DNA of 16,293 nucleotides from an uncultured Clostridia bacterium (GCA_934615235.1 CAKTTL010000065.1:1-16293), one strand, 5' to 3'; shown: positions 7,981 through 14,385, counted from the stretch's first letter. The notes: generated from the sequence alone by a model not told the origin. Program-made: numbers and translations.

Positions 7981-8721
7981 TCAGATGCTCTCGCGCACAG
8001 CGGCTACATAAGCGCAGTCCGTCATATCGAAACGATCCTCCGGCGGGTACAGCGCGCCGCCGTAATAAATGCTGCGGTTGTTAGCTACCGACGTGTCCGA
8101 CATACTTTTGTGCCGCGCCAGGTGTATCTGCGTACAGCCCGTTGTCTGAACCACGCGGCGCACGTTTTCCAGCGTAATGCCTGCGCCGGGCAGGATCTCA
8201 ATCGCGCCGTCCACAAAGCGGATCATTTCAGCGATGGTGTCCAGTGCAAAGAAAACGTCGCTGGCCTGTCCGCTGGTCAGGACGCGCGTTACGCCCAGAC
8301 GGATCAGGCTATCCAGCGCACGCTTCCAGTCCGGCGTTACGTCCAGCGCACGATGAAACACCGCCGGCTTTCCCTGGCACAGCGATACCATTTCGCGCGT
8401 CCGCTTTTCGTCCACCGTGCCGTCTTCATGCAGGAAGCCAAAGACCAGCCCGTCCGCACCGCCCAGCAGCAGGGCGTGTGCGTCCGCTTTTGCCGTTTCG
8501 AACTCGACGTCCGTATAGCAAAAGCCGCCCGCACGAGGACGCACCATGGTCATGACGGGAATGGAGACATACCGTTTGACCACTTCCAGCATGCCGATAG
8601 ACGGCGTCAGCCCGCCCTGAAAGAGATTGGAATTCAGTTCTACACGATCCGCGCCGCCTTTTTCGGCCTGAATGACGTCATCGGCGGAACCGCAACAGAT
8701 TTCCATGAGGATTCGTGACAT
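7981..8721 (-). CDS. cutC: CutC family TIM-barrel protein
   Basis: This 246-residue protein matches the CutC family over its full length. It has the N-terminal MEICCGSADDVIQAEKGGADRVELNSNL block (residues 6-33), GGLTPS at 36-41, PVMTMVRPRAGGFCY at 55-69, the DGLVFGFLHEDGTVD strand-loop at about 90-104, FHRALDV, and LTSGQ near 149-153. The family was named for copper tolerance in E. coli, but that role is disputed and the fold is an enzyme-like TIM barrel. Here it is the first gene of an operon with a glycosylasparaginase and a sugar transporter. That points to a catabolic role on an amino-sugar or the released glycosyl part rather than copper handling, which is an inference from context. GGGGAG precedes the ATG. 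Confidence 0.92.
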   Translation of the reverse strand: MSRILMEICCGSADDVIQAEKGGADRVELNSNLFQGGLTPSIGMLEVVKRYVSIPVMTMVRPRAGGFCYTDVEFETAKADAHALLLGGADGLVFGFLHEDGTVDEKRTREMVSLCQGKPAVFHRALDVTPDWKRALDSLIRLGVTRVLTSGQASDVFFALDTIAEMIRFVDGAIEILPGAGITLENVRRVVQTTGCTQIHLARHKSMSDTSVANNRSIYYGGALYPPEDRFDMTDCAYVAAVRESI

Positions 8722-8839
8722 CTGTCGTTCACTCCCCGGTGAGTAGTAGTTTGGTCGTTTTTCAAAGCTGTCGTATGATTCGTTATATCGTCAGGTTGTT
8801 TAATGCTCAAATTCGTTCGTTCACAATTTTGCCACAATC

Positions 8840-8869
8840 AGTATAACATGGGTCTCTTTCCTGTGTCAA
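8840..8869 (-). promoter_or_regulatory. Sigma-A promoter of the cutC-glycosylasparaginase-transporter operon
   Basis: On the - strand a perfect TTGACA (8864-8869) is followed after 18 bases by TATACT (8840-8845). It lies about 120 bases upstream of the cutC start and reads toward it. Confidence 0.8.
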
Positions 8870-8888
8870 TTGTGATTTTGTTATAAAA

Positions 8889-8935
8889 CATAATGTTCAT
8901 CGTTCATTATGAAACTAAAAAACAGGATAATGAAC
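8889..8935. promoter_or_regulatory. Cluster of ATAATGAAC-type inverted repeats, candidate operator
   Basis: GTTCATTAT (8902-8910) and ATAATGAAC (8927-8935) form a perfect 9-bp inverted repeat with a 16-base spacer. A second overlapping inverted repeat is CATAATG (8889-8895) with CATTATG (8905-8911). The sites lie just upstream of the -35 of the leftward promoter. They could bind a dimeric regulator of the sugar operon. No regulator gene is adjacent. Confidence 0.5.
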
Positions 8936-8954
8936 AGTTTCTTTTGAATAAATG

Positions 8955-8983
8955 TTGGGAGGAGTCCTCTGCAAGGCTATATT
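8955..8983 (+). promoter_or_regulatory. Possible promoter of the truncated sigma factor gene
   Basis: TTGGGA (8955-8960) and TATATT (8978-8983) are separated by 17 bases and lie about 45 bases upstream of the GTG start at 9029. The match is moderate. An ECF-type autoregulated promoter is equally possible and would not resemble this. Confidence 0.35.
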
Positions 8984-9028
8984 TTCCTGAATTGAATCGT
9001 CTATATAAATGAAAGGGGGTAGAGTCCA

Positions 9029-9271
9029 GTGGCCACGGCTCAAAAACCCGATCTGTCCATAGAAGAAACGCTGACGCGCATGGTCGGCGAATGGCAGCTT
9101 CCGCTTCTGCGAACCTGCTGCGCGGTGCTTGGCAGCGAGGATCTGGCAAAAGACGCCGTTCAGGAAACCTTCCTGAAGGCTTACCGGGGACTGCCCTCTT
9201 TCCGAGGGGAATGCAGTGAAAAAACCTGGCTGATGCGCATTGCCGTCAACGTTTGCCGGGATATGCTTTAG
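9029..9271 (+). pseudogene. Truncated ECF (sigma-70 family) sigma factor, region 2 only
   Basis: A GTG start preceded by GAAAGGGGG encodes 80 residues. These match the N-terminal half of an ECF sigma factor: region 2 with LLRTCCAVLGSEDLAKDAVQ and ETFLKAYRGLPSFRGE (about residues 27-62), then TWLMRIAVNVCRDML, after which family members continue into the linker and region 4. Here TAG follows immediately. An intact protein would be about 160-190 residues, so the promoter -35-binding region 4 is missing. The sequence downstream is homologous to something quite different, which indicates a deletion fusion rather than a point stop. It is probably inactive, although a region 2-only product could still be made. 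Confidence 0.8.
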
Positions 9272-9492
9272 GAAACAAGATTCTTCAGACAGGACGTTTT
9301 GGTCGTTACGTCTACAATCTGCAGCTTGGTCTTGGGATAACCGTTGACGGCCTCTTTGGATCTGGTACTGAAAGCAAAGTCAGAGACTTTCAGCGTGCGA
9401 GCGGCCTGACGGCTGATGGCTATGCGGGTGATGCAACAAAATCCGAACTCTGGAAGCAAGCGGAAACCACCATCAAGGCTGGGGGTAAATAA
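9253..9492 (+). pseudogene. C-terminal fragment with a peptidoglycan-binding domain
   Basis: From about 9280 a different frame encodes a PG_binding_1-like repeat. It contains the family pattern LGITVDGLFGSGTESKV, then DFQRASGLTADGYAGDATK, ending WKQAETTIKAGGK. Such domains usually sit at the ends of secreted cell-wall hydrolases of several hundred residues. No signal peptide or catalytic domain precedes it. The only start in frame (TTG 9253) lies inside the sigma factor remnant and has no ribosome binding site. It is therefore the surviving tail of a gene whose front was lost, fused at about 9265-9280 to the sigma factor fragment. A terminator follows at once. Confidence 0.72.
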
Positions 9493-9501
9493 TTTAAATC
9501 T

Positions 9502-9560
9502 CCCCACGATCTGTGCAGGTAACTTGCAGTTAGTAAGTTGCACAGGTCGTGGGGTATTTT
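9502..9560 (+). terminator. Strong hairpin terminator
   Basis: CCCCACGATCTGTGCA (9502-9517) pairs with TGCACAGGTCGTGGGG (9539-9554) with a single G-U type mismatch, and an inner AACTT/AAGTT can extend the stem. TATTTT follows. It ends the peptidoglycan-binding fragment and was presumably that gene's original terminator. Confidence 0.85.
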
Positions 9561-9634
9561 GCTATATTCGCTAGATAAAGAAGCAACGCGAACGCACGTG
9601 ATCGGATTGTTCCGCATAGGGTCGCCCGATCTTT

Positions 9635-9871
9635 TTACACTGATTCACCGTTCGGGACAAGCCAGAGTAAACGAACGGGTCTTTCGTCCGCCGCGAAGTC
9701 CAGCGTAAAGGTCGCGACGCCGCCGTTCAGTGTATGGGGAATTTCCTTGCCCCCAGCTGTGAGCGGTTTTCGTCCCACCGAACCCAGAGATTCTCCACTC
9801 CGGAGGAAACAGTATCTGAGTCTTATGTGAGCGGGAGTGTAATCACCGGCGTAAAAGGAACCCTCCCACAA
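9635..9871 (-). pseudogene. Unidentified C-terminal protein fragment
   Basis: A - strand frame of up to 78 residues ends at 9635. Its last 55 or so residues read like folded protein, for example LTAGGKEIPHTLNGG and LDFAADERPVRLLWL, but no family is recognised. The only start (TTG) lies inside the upstream secreted-protein gene and overlaps it by 49 bases, without a ribosome binding site. It is best read as the tail of a lost gene. Confidence 0.35.
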
Positions 9872-10221
9872 TATTCACATATGTTGCCCGCATCTTTATG
9901 TGACACCATCTTGTAATCAAAATCGTAGCCGGGGGCTAAGCACAGTTTACAAATCTTCAAATTCACAGTGATGTCAATATAGCAGCAGTAGTAATCATCC
10001 ATAGGACATTTTACTGTTTCACCGAAAGTGTGGATATAATAATCGTGTGAACACGCTTCTACCCCTTTCGGGACTTCGAACAAAACATCATCTGTTGGTT
10101 GAATCGAAATCGTGTCTGCGGTTTTTTCGCTTTGGAGGATGCGATCAGATGCCAAGGCAAAACTGCTTAGTGTGCATAGCACCACAAAAACAACGATCAG
10201 TCGGCTTTGATACTGTTTCAT
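9823..10221 (-). CDS. Small secreted cysteine-containing protein, unknown function
   Basis: The protein has 132 residues. An N-terminal signal peptide is clear (MKQYQSRLIVVFVVLCTLSS, then FALAS, residues 1-25), so the product is exported. The mature part contains CSHDYYIH, CPMDDYYCC, CKLC and CEYCGR, which suggests bound zinc or disulfides. AGGAGG lies 7 bases upstream of the ATG. No named family is recognised. It is followed upstream in the same direction by another small exported protein with a zinc-ribbon-like pattern (ends at 10275), and the two probably share a transcript. Base composition is more AT-rich than the flanking operons, consistent with acquired DNA. Confidence 0.65.
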   Translation of the reverse strand: MKQYQSRLIVVFVVLCTLSSFALASDRILQSEKTADTISIQPTDDVLFEVPKGVEACSHDYYIHTFGETVKCPMDDYYCCYIDITVNLKICKLCLAPGYDFDYKMVSHKDAGNICEYCGRVPFTPVITLPLT

Positions 10222-10274
10222 TTTGATCCTCCTCTAACCCTCATGTATGGCTGGTATGCGGCACAGACGCTGAC

Positions 10275-10547
10275 CTATTCAGCTATATAGACTAAATCAT
10301 CAACAGAGACAGGCACATAATCGTTAGGCCAATTCTTGAATTCATGTCCGTTGGTGCATCGCCACACTTCGTAATAGATTTGTGGAGGCTTCGATGTAGT
10401 CCACATTGTTCCTATCTTTACGATGCTGGTAGCGCCACACTTAGGACACCACGGCGGCTTTGGAATGGAGGTTGCTGCATACGCCACCGCGAATGTCGAG
10501 AAAGCAAGCAGAATCAGTAGAGCAATGCAAACAATCCTTTTCTTCAT
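10275..10547 (-). CDS. Small secreted zinc-ribbon-like protein, unknown function
   Basis: The start is placed at the ATG ending at 10547, giving 90 residues. AGGGAG lies 8 bases upstream, and the product then begins with a clean signal peptide (MKKRIVCIALLILLAFSTFA, cleavage near AYAA). A longer frame from 10592 would put polar residues before the signal. The mature chain has WCPKCGATSIVKIG and, 25 or so residues later, WRCTNGHEF, a zinc-ribbon-like or rubredoxin-like arrangement. The rest is short and acidic. No family is recognised. It probably forms a two-gene unit with the secreted protein downstream. Confidence 0.62.
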   Translation of the reverse strand: MKKRIVCIALLILLAFSTFAVAYAATSIPKPPWCPKCGATSIVKIGTMWTTSKPPQIYYEVWRCTNGHEFKNWPNDYVPVSVDDLVYIAE

Positions 10548-10603
10548 TTTCTCACTCCCTGCCAAGATAAAATGTACATGCACATCAGCCATACTTCATA
10601 ATC

Positions 10604-10632
10604 CTTATACCATCTCATGTCATTTTGTACAA
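10604..10632 (-). promoter_or_regulatory. Promoter for the two small secreted proteins
   Basis: On the - strand TTGTAC (10627-10632) and TATAAG (10604-10609) are 17 bases apart, about 57 bases upstream of the ATG ending at 10547. Confidence 0.5.
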
Positions 10633-10672
10633 CAATTCAAACAACAATTTACATTTTTCTTTGAAGAAGTGA

Positions 10673-10789
10673 AAGGACTTCCGGGATGAAGAGGCTGCAA
10701 GCAGACTGTTTGAACGTCTGGCGCAATACAGCATGCGGATGCAGCTGAGCATAGATTTTCTGCTCAATAACGCAGTTTCAAAAGGCTGA
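10673..10789 (+). pseudogene. Unidentified C-terminal gene remnant
   Basis: An open stretch after TGA at 10670 encodes DEEAASRLFERLAQYSMRMQ and ends in LLNNAVSKG and TGA at 10787-10789. It is helical and amphipathic like the end of a real protein but has no start. The frame just upstream (FFEEVKGLPG, ending about 10687) may be the same gene shifted by one base. No family is recognised. Confidence 0.3.
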
Positions 10790-11002
10790 TCTGGGTATCG
10801 CCCGGGTGGCGCGTCTATATTGCCGGATTTTAGTTTTACCTCGTTTTCACGGTTCGTATTTTGGTTCAATTCATGTAGCGCTGCTTCTTCGGACGGCGGT
10901 TCAAAACGCTCTCGGCGGTTCAAAATTCCAAAAAACGAACCGCCCGTCCGTCCTCTCGGCAAGGGGCCACATAGTATCACTATGTCCGTATAGACACATA
11001 TT

Positions 11003-11038
11003 AAGCACCAACTTTTGATACAAAGGCTGGTGCTTTTC
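11003..11038 (+). terminator. Terminator-like hairpin
   Basis: AAGCACCA (11003-11010) pairs with TGGTGCTT (11028-11035), with additional inner pairing ACTTT/AAAGG, and is followed by TTCTTTT. No intact gene upstream on the + strand uses it, so it may belong to the deleted gene whose remnant ends at 10789. Confidence 0.6.
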
Positions 11039-11230
11039 TTTTACCCCATAGTGGCTCGAAGGCCCTTGCTGCAAGGGCTTTCCCGGACATTTTCCCGAAA
11101 AGGTATCCTGAACCAGCTTCATTTTTCATTACGCAAGCAGGCGTGGAAGGCAAAATTGCTCTCCGCGCCTGTGCTTTTTACCCCACCCCTGTCAAAATGG
11201 TGTATTCTTGAGTTTTGTCAAATTGTGTGC

Positions 11231-11509
11231 TTAGGATTTCTTCAACCGCTCGACCATTCCGCTCAAACGTATGCCGTCCTCCAGCCCGACGCGATAGCAG
11301 TATTCGTAAATAGGCACATCTGCGCCACGGGCAGCAGTGATGAGTTCGCCTGCTTTGTCCTCGCCGACAAGCGCAGCAAGTTCATCGCGCAGTTCCTTGA
11401 TCTGTTCCATTTCTTCTTTGAATTCCGGCAGCTTTTCCGCTGCCCATGCCACTTCCTCTGTACGGCCAGTGACCAGTTCCTTCAAGTAAGGCTCAAATAT
11501 TTTGTCCAT
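11231..11509 (-). CDS. Small acidic helical protein, unknown (possibly DUF6809-like)
   Basis: This 92-residue soluble protein has no signal peptide or membrane segment. AAAAAGGAGG is placed 9 bases before the ATG, so it is probably expressed. It is almost entirely helical and rich in Glu, Lys and Leu (EEVAWAAEKLPEFKEEMEQI near 19-38), with a C-terminal YEYCYRVGLEDGIRL segment. The GxxxGxRL-type end recalls small uncharacterised proteins of mobile elements in Clostridia (DUF6809-like), but this is from memory of the pattern, not from a search. Neighbours are remnants, and no operon partner is visible. Confidence 0.6.
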   Translation of the reverse strand: MDKIFEPYLKELVTGRTEEVAWAAEKLPEFKEEMEQIKELRDELAALVGEDKAGELITAARGADVPIYEYCYRVGLEDGIRLSGMVERLKKS

Positions 11510-11883
11510 TAGATAAACCTCCTTTTTCTCGTCGGGTGGGTCTATCTATCACTCTTGTGTGCGAAAATTGCAAGTTATTATTTTACGCCGGATAATGCAT
11601 GCTGTAGAAGTGATGTCTAAGCAGATCTAACATGGCCTTGGCTACTATTTTAGATACGCTCAGCATTGCCGAGGTCTCCCTTGCTTTGATGTGGTCACAG
11701 CTTGTCCTTTTGAACATATTTTTCAAATGGACAAAAGAGACAAAGACAGCTGCGTAGTTCTGCCAAAATCTCTATGCAAGCTTTCCAAAGTTTCAAAGCT
11801 GTGCCCCCTTATTACAGTCCTATCCAGAAAATCAAGGTAGTGCTGTTAGCTTGTGCAAAATTGTAAAATGATATTTTCCCCTA
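11510..11883. other. AT-rich intergenic stretch
   Basis: Apart from the - strand remnant at 11583-11771, nothing gene-like is seen. The left end holds the ribosome binding site of the hypothetical gene ending at 11509. No riboswitch or further strong hairpin was recognised. Confidence 0.4.
11583..11771 (-). pseudogene. Unidentified gene remnant
   Basis: After an in-frame TAG (11772-11774) the - strand is open for 62 residues to TAA at 11583-11585. The peptide begins RFWQNYAAVFVSFVHLKNMF, continues CDHIKARETSAML, and ends HHFYSMHYPA. Its composition is protein-like rather than random. There is no start with a ribosome binding site at the beginning; an internal ATG at MFKRTSC has none either. 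It is probably the end of a decayed gene, possibly from a mobile element. No family is assigned. Confidence 0.35.
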
Positions 11884-11941
11884 TTGACAATTCAGCAAAG
11901 GTGGCTATAATAGGACTCGTTCTCAGGAAATGAGAATGAGT
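11884..11941 (+). promoter_or_regulatory. Promoter with Fur/Zur-type operator
   Basis: TTGACA (11884-11889) and TATAAT (11906-11911) are 16 bases apart. Immediately downstream, over the expected transcription start, lies an 11-bp inverted repeat: ACTCGTTCTCA (11915-11925), then 5 bases, then TGAGAATGAGT (11931-11941), with one mismatch. The position suits metal-dependent autorepression by the Fur-family protein encoded 20 bases on. Its metal specificity cannot be read from the site alone. Confidence 0.8.
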
Positions 11942-11960
11942 TTCAAATGGAGTGATTTGA

Positions 11961-12371
11961 ATGACAGGATATCAAACGCAGCAAAGAAATTTATTGATTT
12001 CCTTCTTTGAATCACACCCGGATAAGGCTTTTACGATTGATGAGGTCATGCAATGCCTGCAAAATGAGCAGGGAGCAGATGTCCCTTCCCGAAGCACGGT
12101 TTATCGAACGGTAGCTGATTTGGAAAAGGAAGGAAGTCTGAAACGCAGTTACTTGTCAAAGCGACGCAGAAGCGCTTATCAGTACCACGATGCTCATGCA
12201 TGTGCATCACACCTGCATATACGATGCGAAAAATGTCATGCGCTGATGCATCTGAATACAGAGGTTTCGGAGACAATCGCACGTTTATTGCAAAGCGACG
12301 CGAACGTATCCTTGGATGTAGGAAACACAGTTCTGCTGGGGTGCTGCAAAAAATGCAGAGAGCAGGATTAA
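11961..12371 (+). CDS. Fur family metal-responsive repressor, probably Zur-like
   Basis: This 136-residue DNA-binding repressor senses a metal ion. The winged helix occupies about residues 5-75, with the recognition helix SRSTVYRTVADLEKEG at 43-58. The dimerisation and metal domain contains SHLHIRCEKC (His84, His86, Cys89, Cys92) and the second structural zinc pair in CCKKC (Cys129, Cys132). The length is typical. The ATG follows GGAGTGATTTGA. It is the first gene behind an operator-bearing promoter and precedes a His/Cys membrane protein and a zinc-binding protein with a ZinT domain, which favours zinc over iron sensing. Regulation is likely autogenous and covers the genes downstream. Fur (iron) or PerR function is less likely but not excluded. 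Confidence 0.9.
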   Translation: MTGYQTQQRNLLISFFESHPDKAFTIDEVMQCLQNEQGADVPSRSTVYRTVADLEKEGSLKRSYLSKRRRSAYQYHDAHACASHLHIRCEKCHALMHLNTEVSETIARLLQSDANVSLDVGNTVLLGCCKKCREQD

Positions 12372-12390
12372 AGAAAGAGAGGTGACAAAC

Positions 12391-12696
12391 ATGAAGCTTT
12401 TGAAGAAGCATCGCATTCTTGCCTGCATTCTTTGCCTTGTGTTTGTCGCCACTCTTTTTGTTTCTGAAACTTATATTGTTACGCACACGCATCATGATTG
12501 TATCGGTGACGGCTGCCCCGTCTGCGCGGCGCTTGCTTCCTGCGAGCAGTTGCTTAAGAGTTTTGCCGCAAGCGCACTGATTCCGGCGTTCATGGGCGTT
12601 TGTGCGCTTTCGTATGGCCGCATCCGTTGGCTTGGCTGTGCGAAGGAAAATTCCGTCCATACCCTTGTCACGCTAAAGGTAAAACTTTCGGATTGA
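12391..12696 (+). CDS. Small membrane-anchored His/Cys-rich protein of zinc operons
   Basis: The start is placed at the ATG at 12391 (101 residues), with AGAGAGG about 8 bases upstream; a GTG at 12382 in frame is less well placed. The N-terminus is a basic segment followed by a hydrophobic helix (about 8-27). Next comes a short exposed motif, THTHHDCIGDGCPVC (31-45), with three histidines and three cysteines that could bind zinc. A second hydrophobic stretch lies at about 58-76. The tail is soluble. No named family is recognised, though small proteins with an HxCxxxxCPVC-type motif beside zinc-uptake genes occur in Clostridia. It lies 19 bases after the Fur-family gene, so it is co-transcribed. 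A role in passing or sensing zinc at the membrane is inferred. Confidence 0.7.
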   Translation: MKLLKKHRILACILCLVFVATLFVSETYIVTHTHHDCIGDGCPVCAALASCEQLLKSFAASALIPAFMGVCALSYGRIRWLGCAKENSVHTLVTLKVKLSD

Positions 12697-12862
12697 TTTG
12701 AATATTCACCGCAGGCATTGAATCTGACGATGTCATTTACGTTGCCACATAGCGACGAGATTGCATTGTTTTGTTTCAAATGCTCTGCAAATAGGGTTTT
12801 GCGTTTTTCAGCAAATGCCCAGTTTTGTCATACCCAAAAACAAGCTAATGAGGTGAATATTC

Positions 12863-14341
12863 ATGAAAAAGATCATTGCCATTCTGATGGCTTGCCTGTT
12901 TGTACTTTCCTTTACGACCGCCTTTGCGGAGAGCGAAAAGACGCTCAGTATCGTCTGCACCACCTTTCCACAGTACGATTGGGTGCGCCAGATTCTCGGC
13001 GACCACGTAAACGACGTTGACCTGACCCTTCTGCTGGACAATGGCGTCGACCTGCATAACTACCAGCCCACTGCCGATGACATCATCAAGATTGCCCAGA
13101 GCGACCTGTTCATCTACGTCGGCGGCGAATCCGACGGCTGGGTGGAGGATGTGCTGGCGACGGCTCAGAACCCCAACCTGAAAACCGTGAACATGCTCGA
13201 AAGCGTCGAGGCCAAGGAAGAAGAAACGGTCGAGGGAATGCAGGAGGAAGAGCACGACCATGACCATGACGAAGAATTCACGCAGGAAGACATTGAAGAC
13301 CGCACGCTTGCCGATTTTGCGGGCGAATGGGTTTCTCTCTGGCCGATGATGAAGGACGGCGGGCTGGACGAGTACTGCGCTCACAAGGCGGAGGAGGACG
13401 ACGATCCCGCGACCACCACGGAAACCTATCGCGAGAAGTATAGCAGGAGCTGGGAATGCGATGTAAAGGACATTTCCGTCAAGGACAACACCATCACCTT
13501 CAATTATCTGGACGGCAAGACCGTCTCTGCTGAATACCGCTACGCGGGCTTTGCTACGAAGACCTCTGACAGCGGCAAGATCAGCGTGCGCTATCAGTTC
13601 GAAACCGATTCCGCCGACGCACCGAAGTACGTCCAGTTCAACGATCATGGCCACGAGCCCGGCGCGGCGGAGCATTTCCACCTGTATTTCGGCAACGACG
13701 GCTTCGACGCGATCCTGGAATCTACTGCCAGCTCCTATTTCGCCCCCGCTGCGCTGGACAAGGAAGGCATTCTCGATATGCTGATGGGCCACGAGCATGA
13801 GGTGGAATACGACGAGCACGTCTGGCTATCCCTGCGCAACGCGGAAACGCTGACGCAGACCATCGCCAACGTTTTGTGTGAGTTGGATTCCGCTAACGCG
13901 CCTGTCTATCAGGAAAATGCAGCGAACTATATCGCAAAGTTGAACGACCTGGACAACCAGTATAAAGACGTTGTTGCAAACGGCCAGCGCACGACGATTC
14001 TGTTCGCCGACCGCTTCCCCTTCCGCTATCTGGCGGACGATTACGGCCTGACCTACTACGCCGCGTTCGTCGGCTGCTCCGCCGAGACTGAGGCCAGCTT
14101 TGAAACCATCGCGTTCCTGGCCAAGAAGGTGGACGAGCTGAAGCTGCCCGTGGTGCTGACCATCGAGGGCGACAACCATTCCATCGCCGAGACAGTTGTG
14201 TCCAGCACGCAGGAGAAGAACCAGAAGATTCTGGTGATGAATTCCCTTCAGTCTGTGACCGAAAAGGACATTGCGGACGGCGAAAGCTATCTGGGGATCA
14301 TGACCGAGAACCTTGATGTTCTGAAGGAAGCCCTGAACTAA
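12863..14341 (+). CDS. znuA: Zinc-binding ABC transporter lipoprotein-like protein, ZnuA with nested ZinT domain
   Basis: This 492-residue exported protein captures zinc for import. It has a signal peptide at 1-22 (ending AFAES). The ZnuA-type N-lobe starts at about 27 and contains LLLDNGVDLHNYQPT with His65. An acidic, histidine-rich loop follows (EEEHDHDHDEE, 128-138), and instead of continuing, the chain carries a full ZinT domain at about 145-310. This has DFAGEWVSLWP near 151-161, YREKYSRSWECDV, and the metal motif DHGHEPGAAEHFHLYFGN with His262, His271 and His273. ZnuA then resumes with HEHEVEYDEHVWLS (His319) and the C-lobe. The usual third His is Asp383 (FADRFPFRYL), and the usual late Asp is Asn460. 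GAGGTG precedes the ATG. No permease or ATPase gene follows. Confidence 0.92.
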   Translation: MKKIIAILMACLFVLSFTTAFAESEKTLSIVCTTFPQYDWVRQILGDHVNDVDLTLLLDNGVDLHNYQPTADDIIKIAQSDLFIYVGGESDGWVEDVLATAQNPNLKTVNMLESVEAKEEETVEGMQEEEHDHDHDEEFTQEDIEDRTLADFAGEWVSLWPMMKDGGLDEYCAHKAEEDDDPATTTETYREKYSRSWECDVKDISVKDNTITFNYLDGKTVSAEYRYAGFATKTSDSGKISVRYQFETDSADAPKYVQFNDHGHEPGAAEHFHLYFGNDGFDAILESTASSYFAPAALDKEGILDMLMGHEHEVEYDEHVWLSLRNAETLTQTIANVLCELDSANAPVYQENAANYIAKLNDLDNQYKDVVANGQRTTILFADRFPFRYLADDYGLTYYAAFVGCSAETEASFETIAFLAKKVDELKLPVVLTIEGDNHSIAETVVSSTQEKNQKILVMNSLQSVTEKDIADGESYLGIMTENLDVLKEALN

Positions 14342-14352
14342 CCGTTGACTCC

Positions 14353-14385
14353 GTGCGGATAACCGGCAAAAACGGTTATCCGCAC
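14353..14385 (+). terminator. Perfect 13-bp hairpin after znuA, possible partial terminator
   Basis: GTGCGGATAACCG (14353-14365) pairs exactly with CGGTTATCCGCAC (14373-14385) around GCAAAAA. Only ACTTCTTCC follows, not a proper T-run, so read-through into the nitrogenase-like gene 70 bases on is plausible. No good promoter was seen between the hairpin and that gene. Confidence 0.6.

Larger units (their letters stand above)
10548..11230. other. Mostly non-coding stretch with remnants
   Basis: Besides the promoter, the remnant and the terminator listed separately, no gene is supported. A further hairpin is visible at 11059-11080 (AAGGCCCTTG with CAAGGGCTT). The segment 10890-10960 contains two copies of CGGCGGTTCAAAA (near 10893 and 10913), and the complement of that word reappears in CGAACCGCC, so it can fold extensively. 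This looks like the relic of a small mobile element, but no transposase is visible. Confidence 0.35.

Noticed and set aside
9600..9636. Possible terminator GATCGG...CCGATC followed by TTTTT
   Set aside because: The stem is only 6 bp with a 20-base loop, and a much stronger terminator lies 45 bases upstream, so it was not annotated.
12845..13819. A 324-residue - strand frame opposite znuA
   Set aside because: It is antisense to a gene with clear ZnuA and ZinT domains; hydrophobic runs arise from the complement of acidic and His codons.
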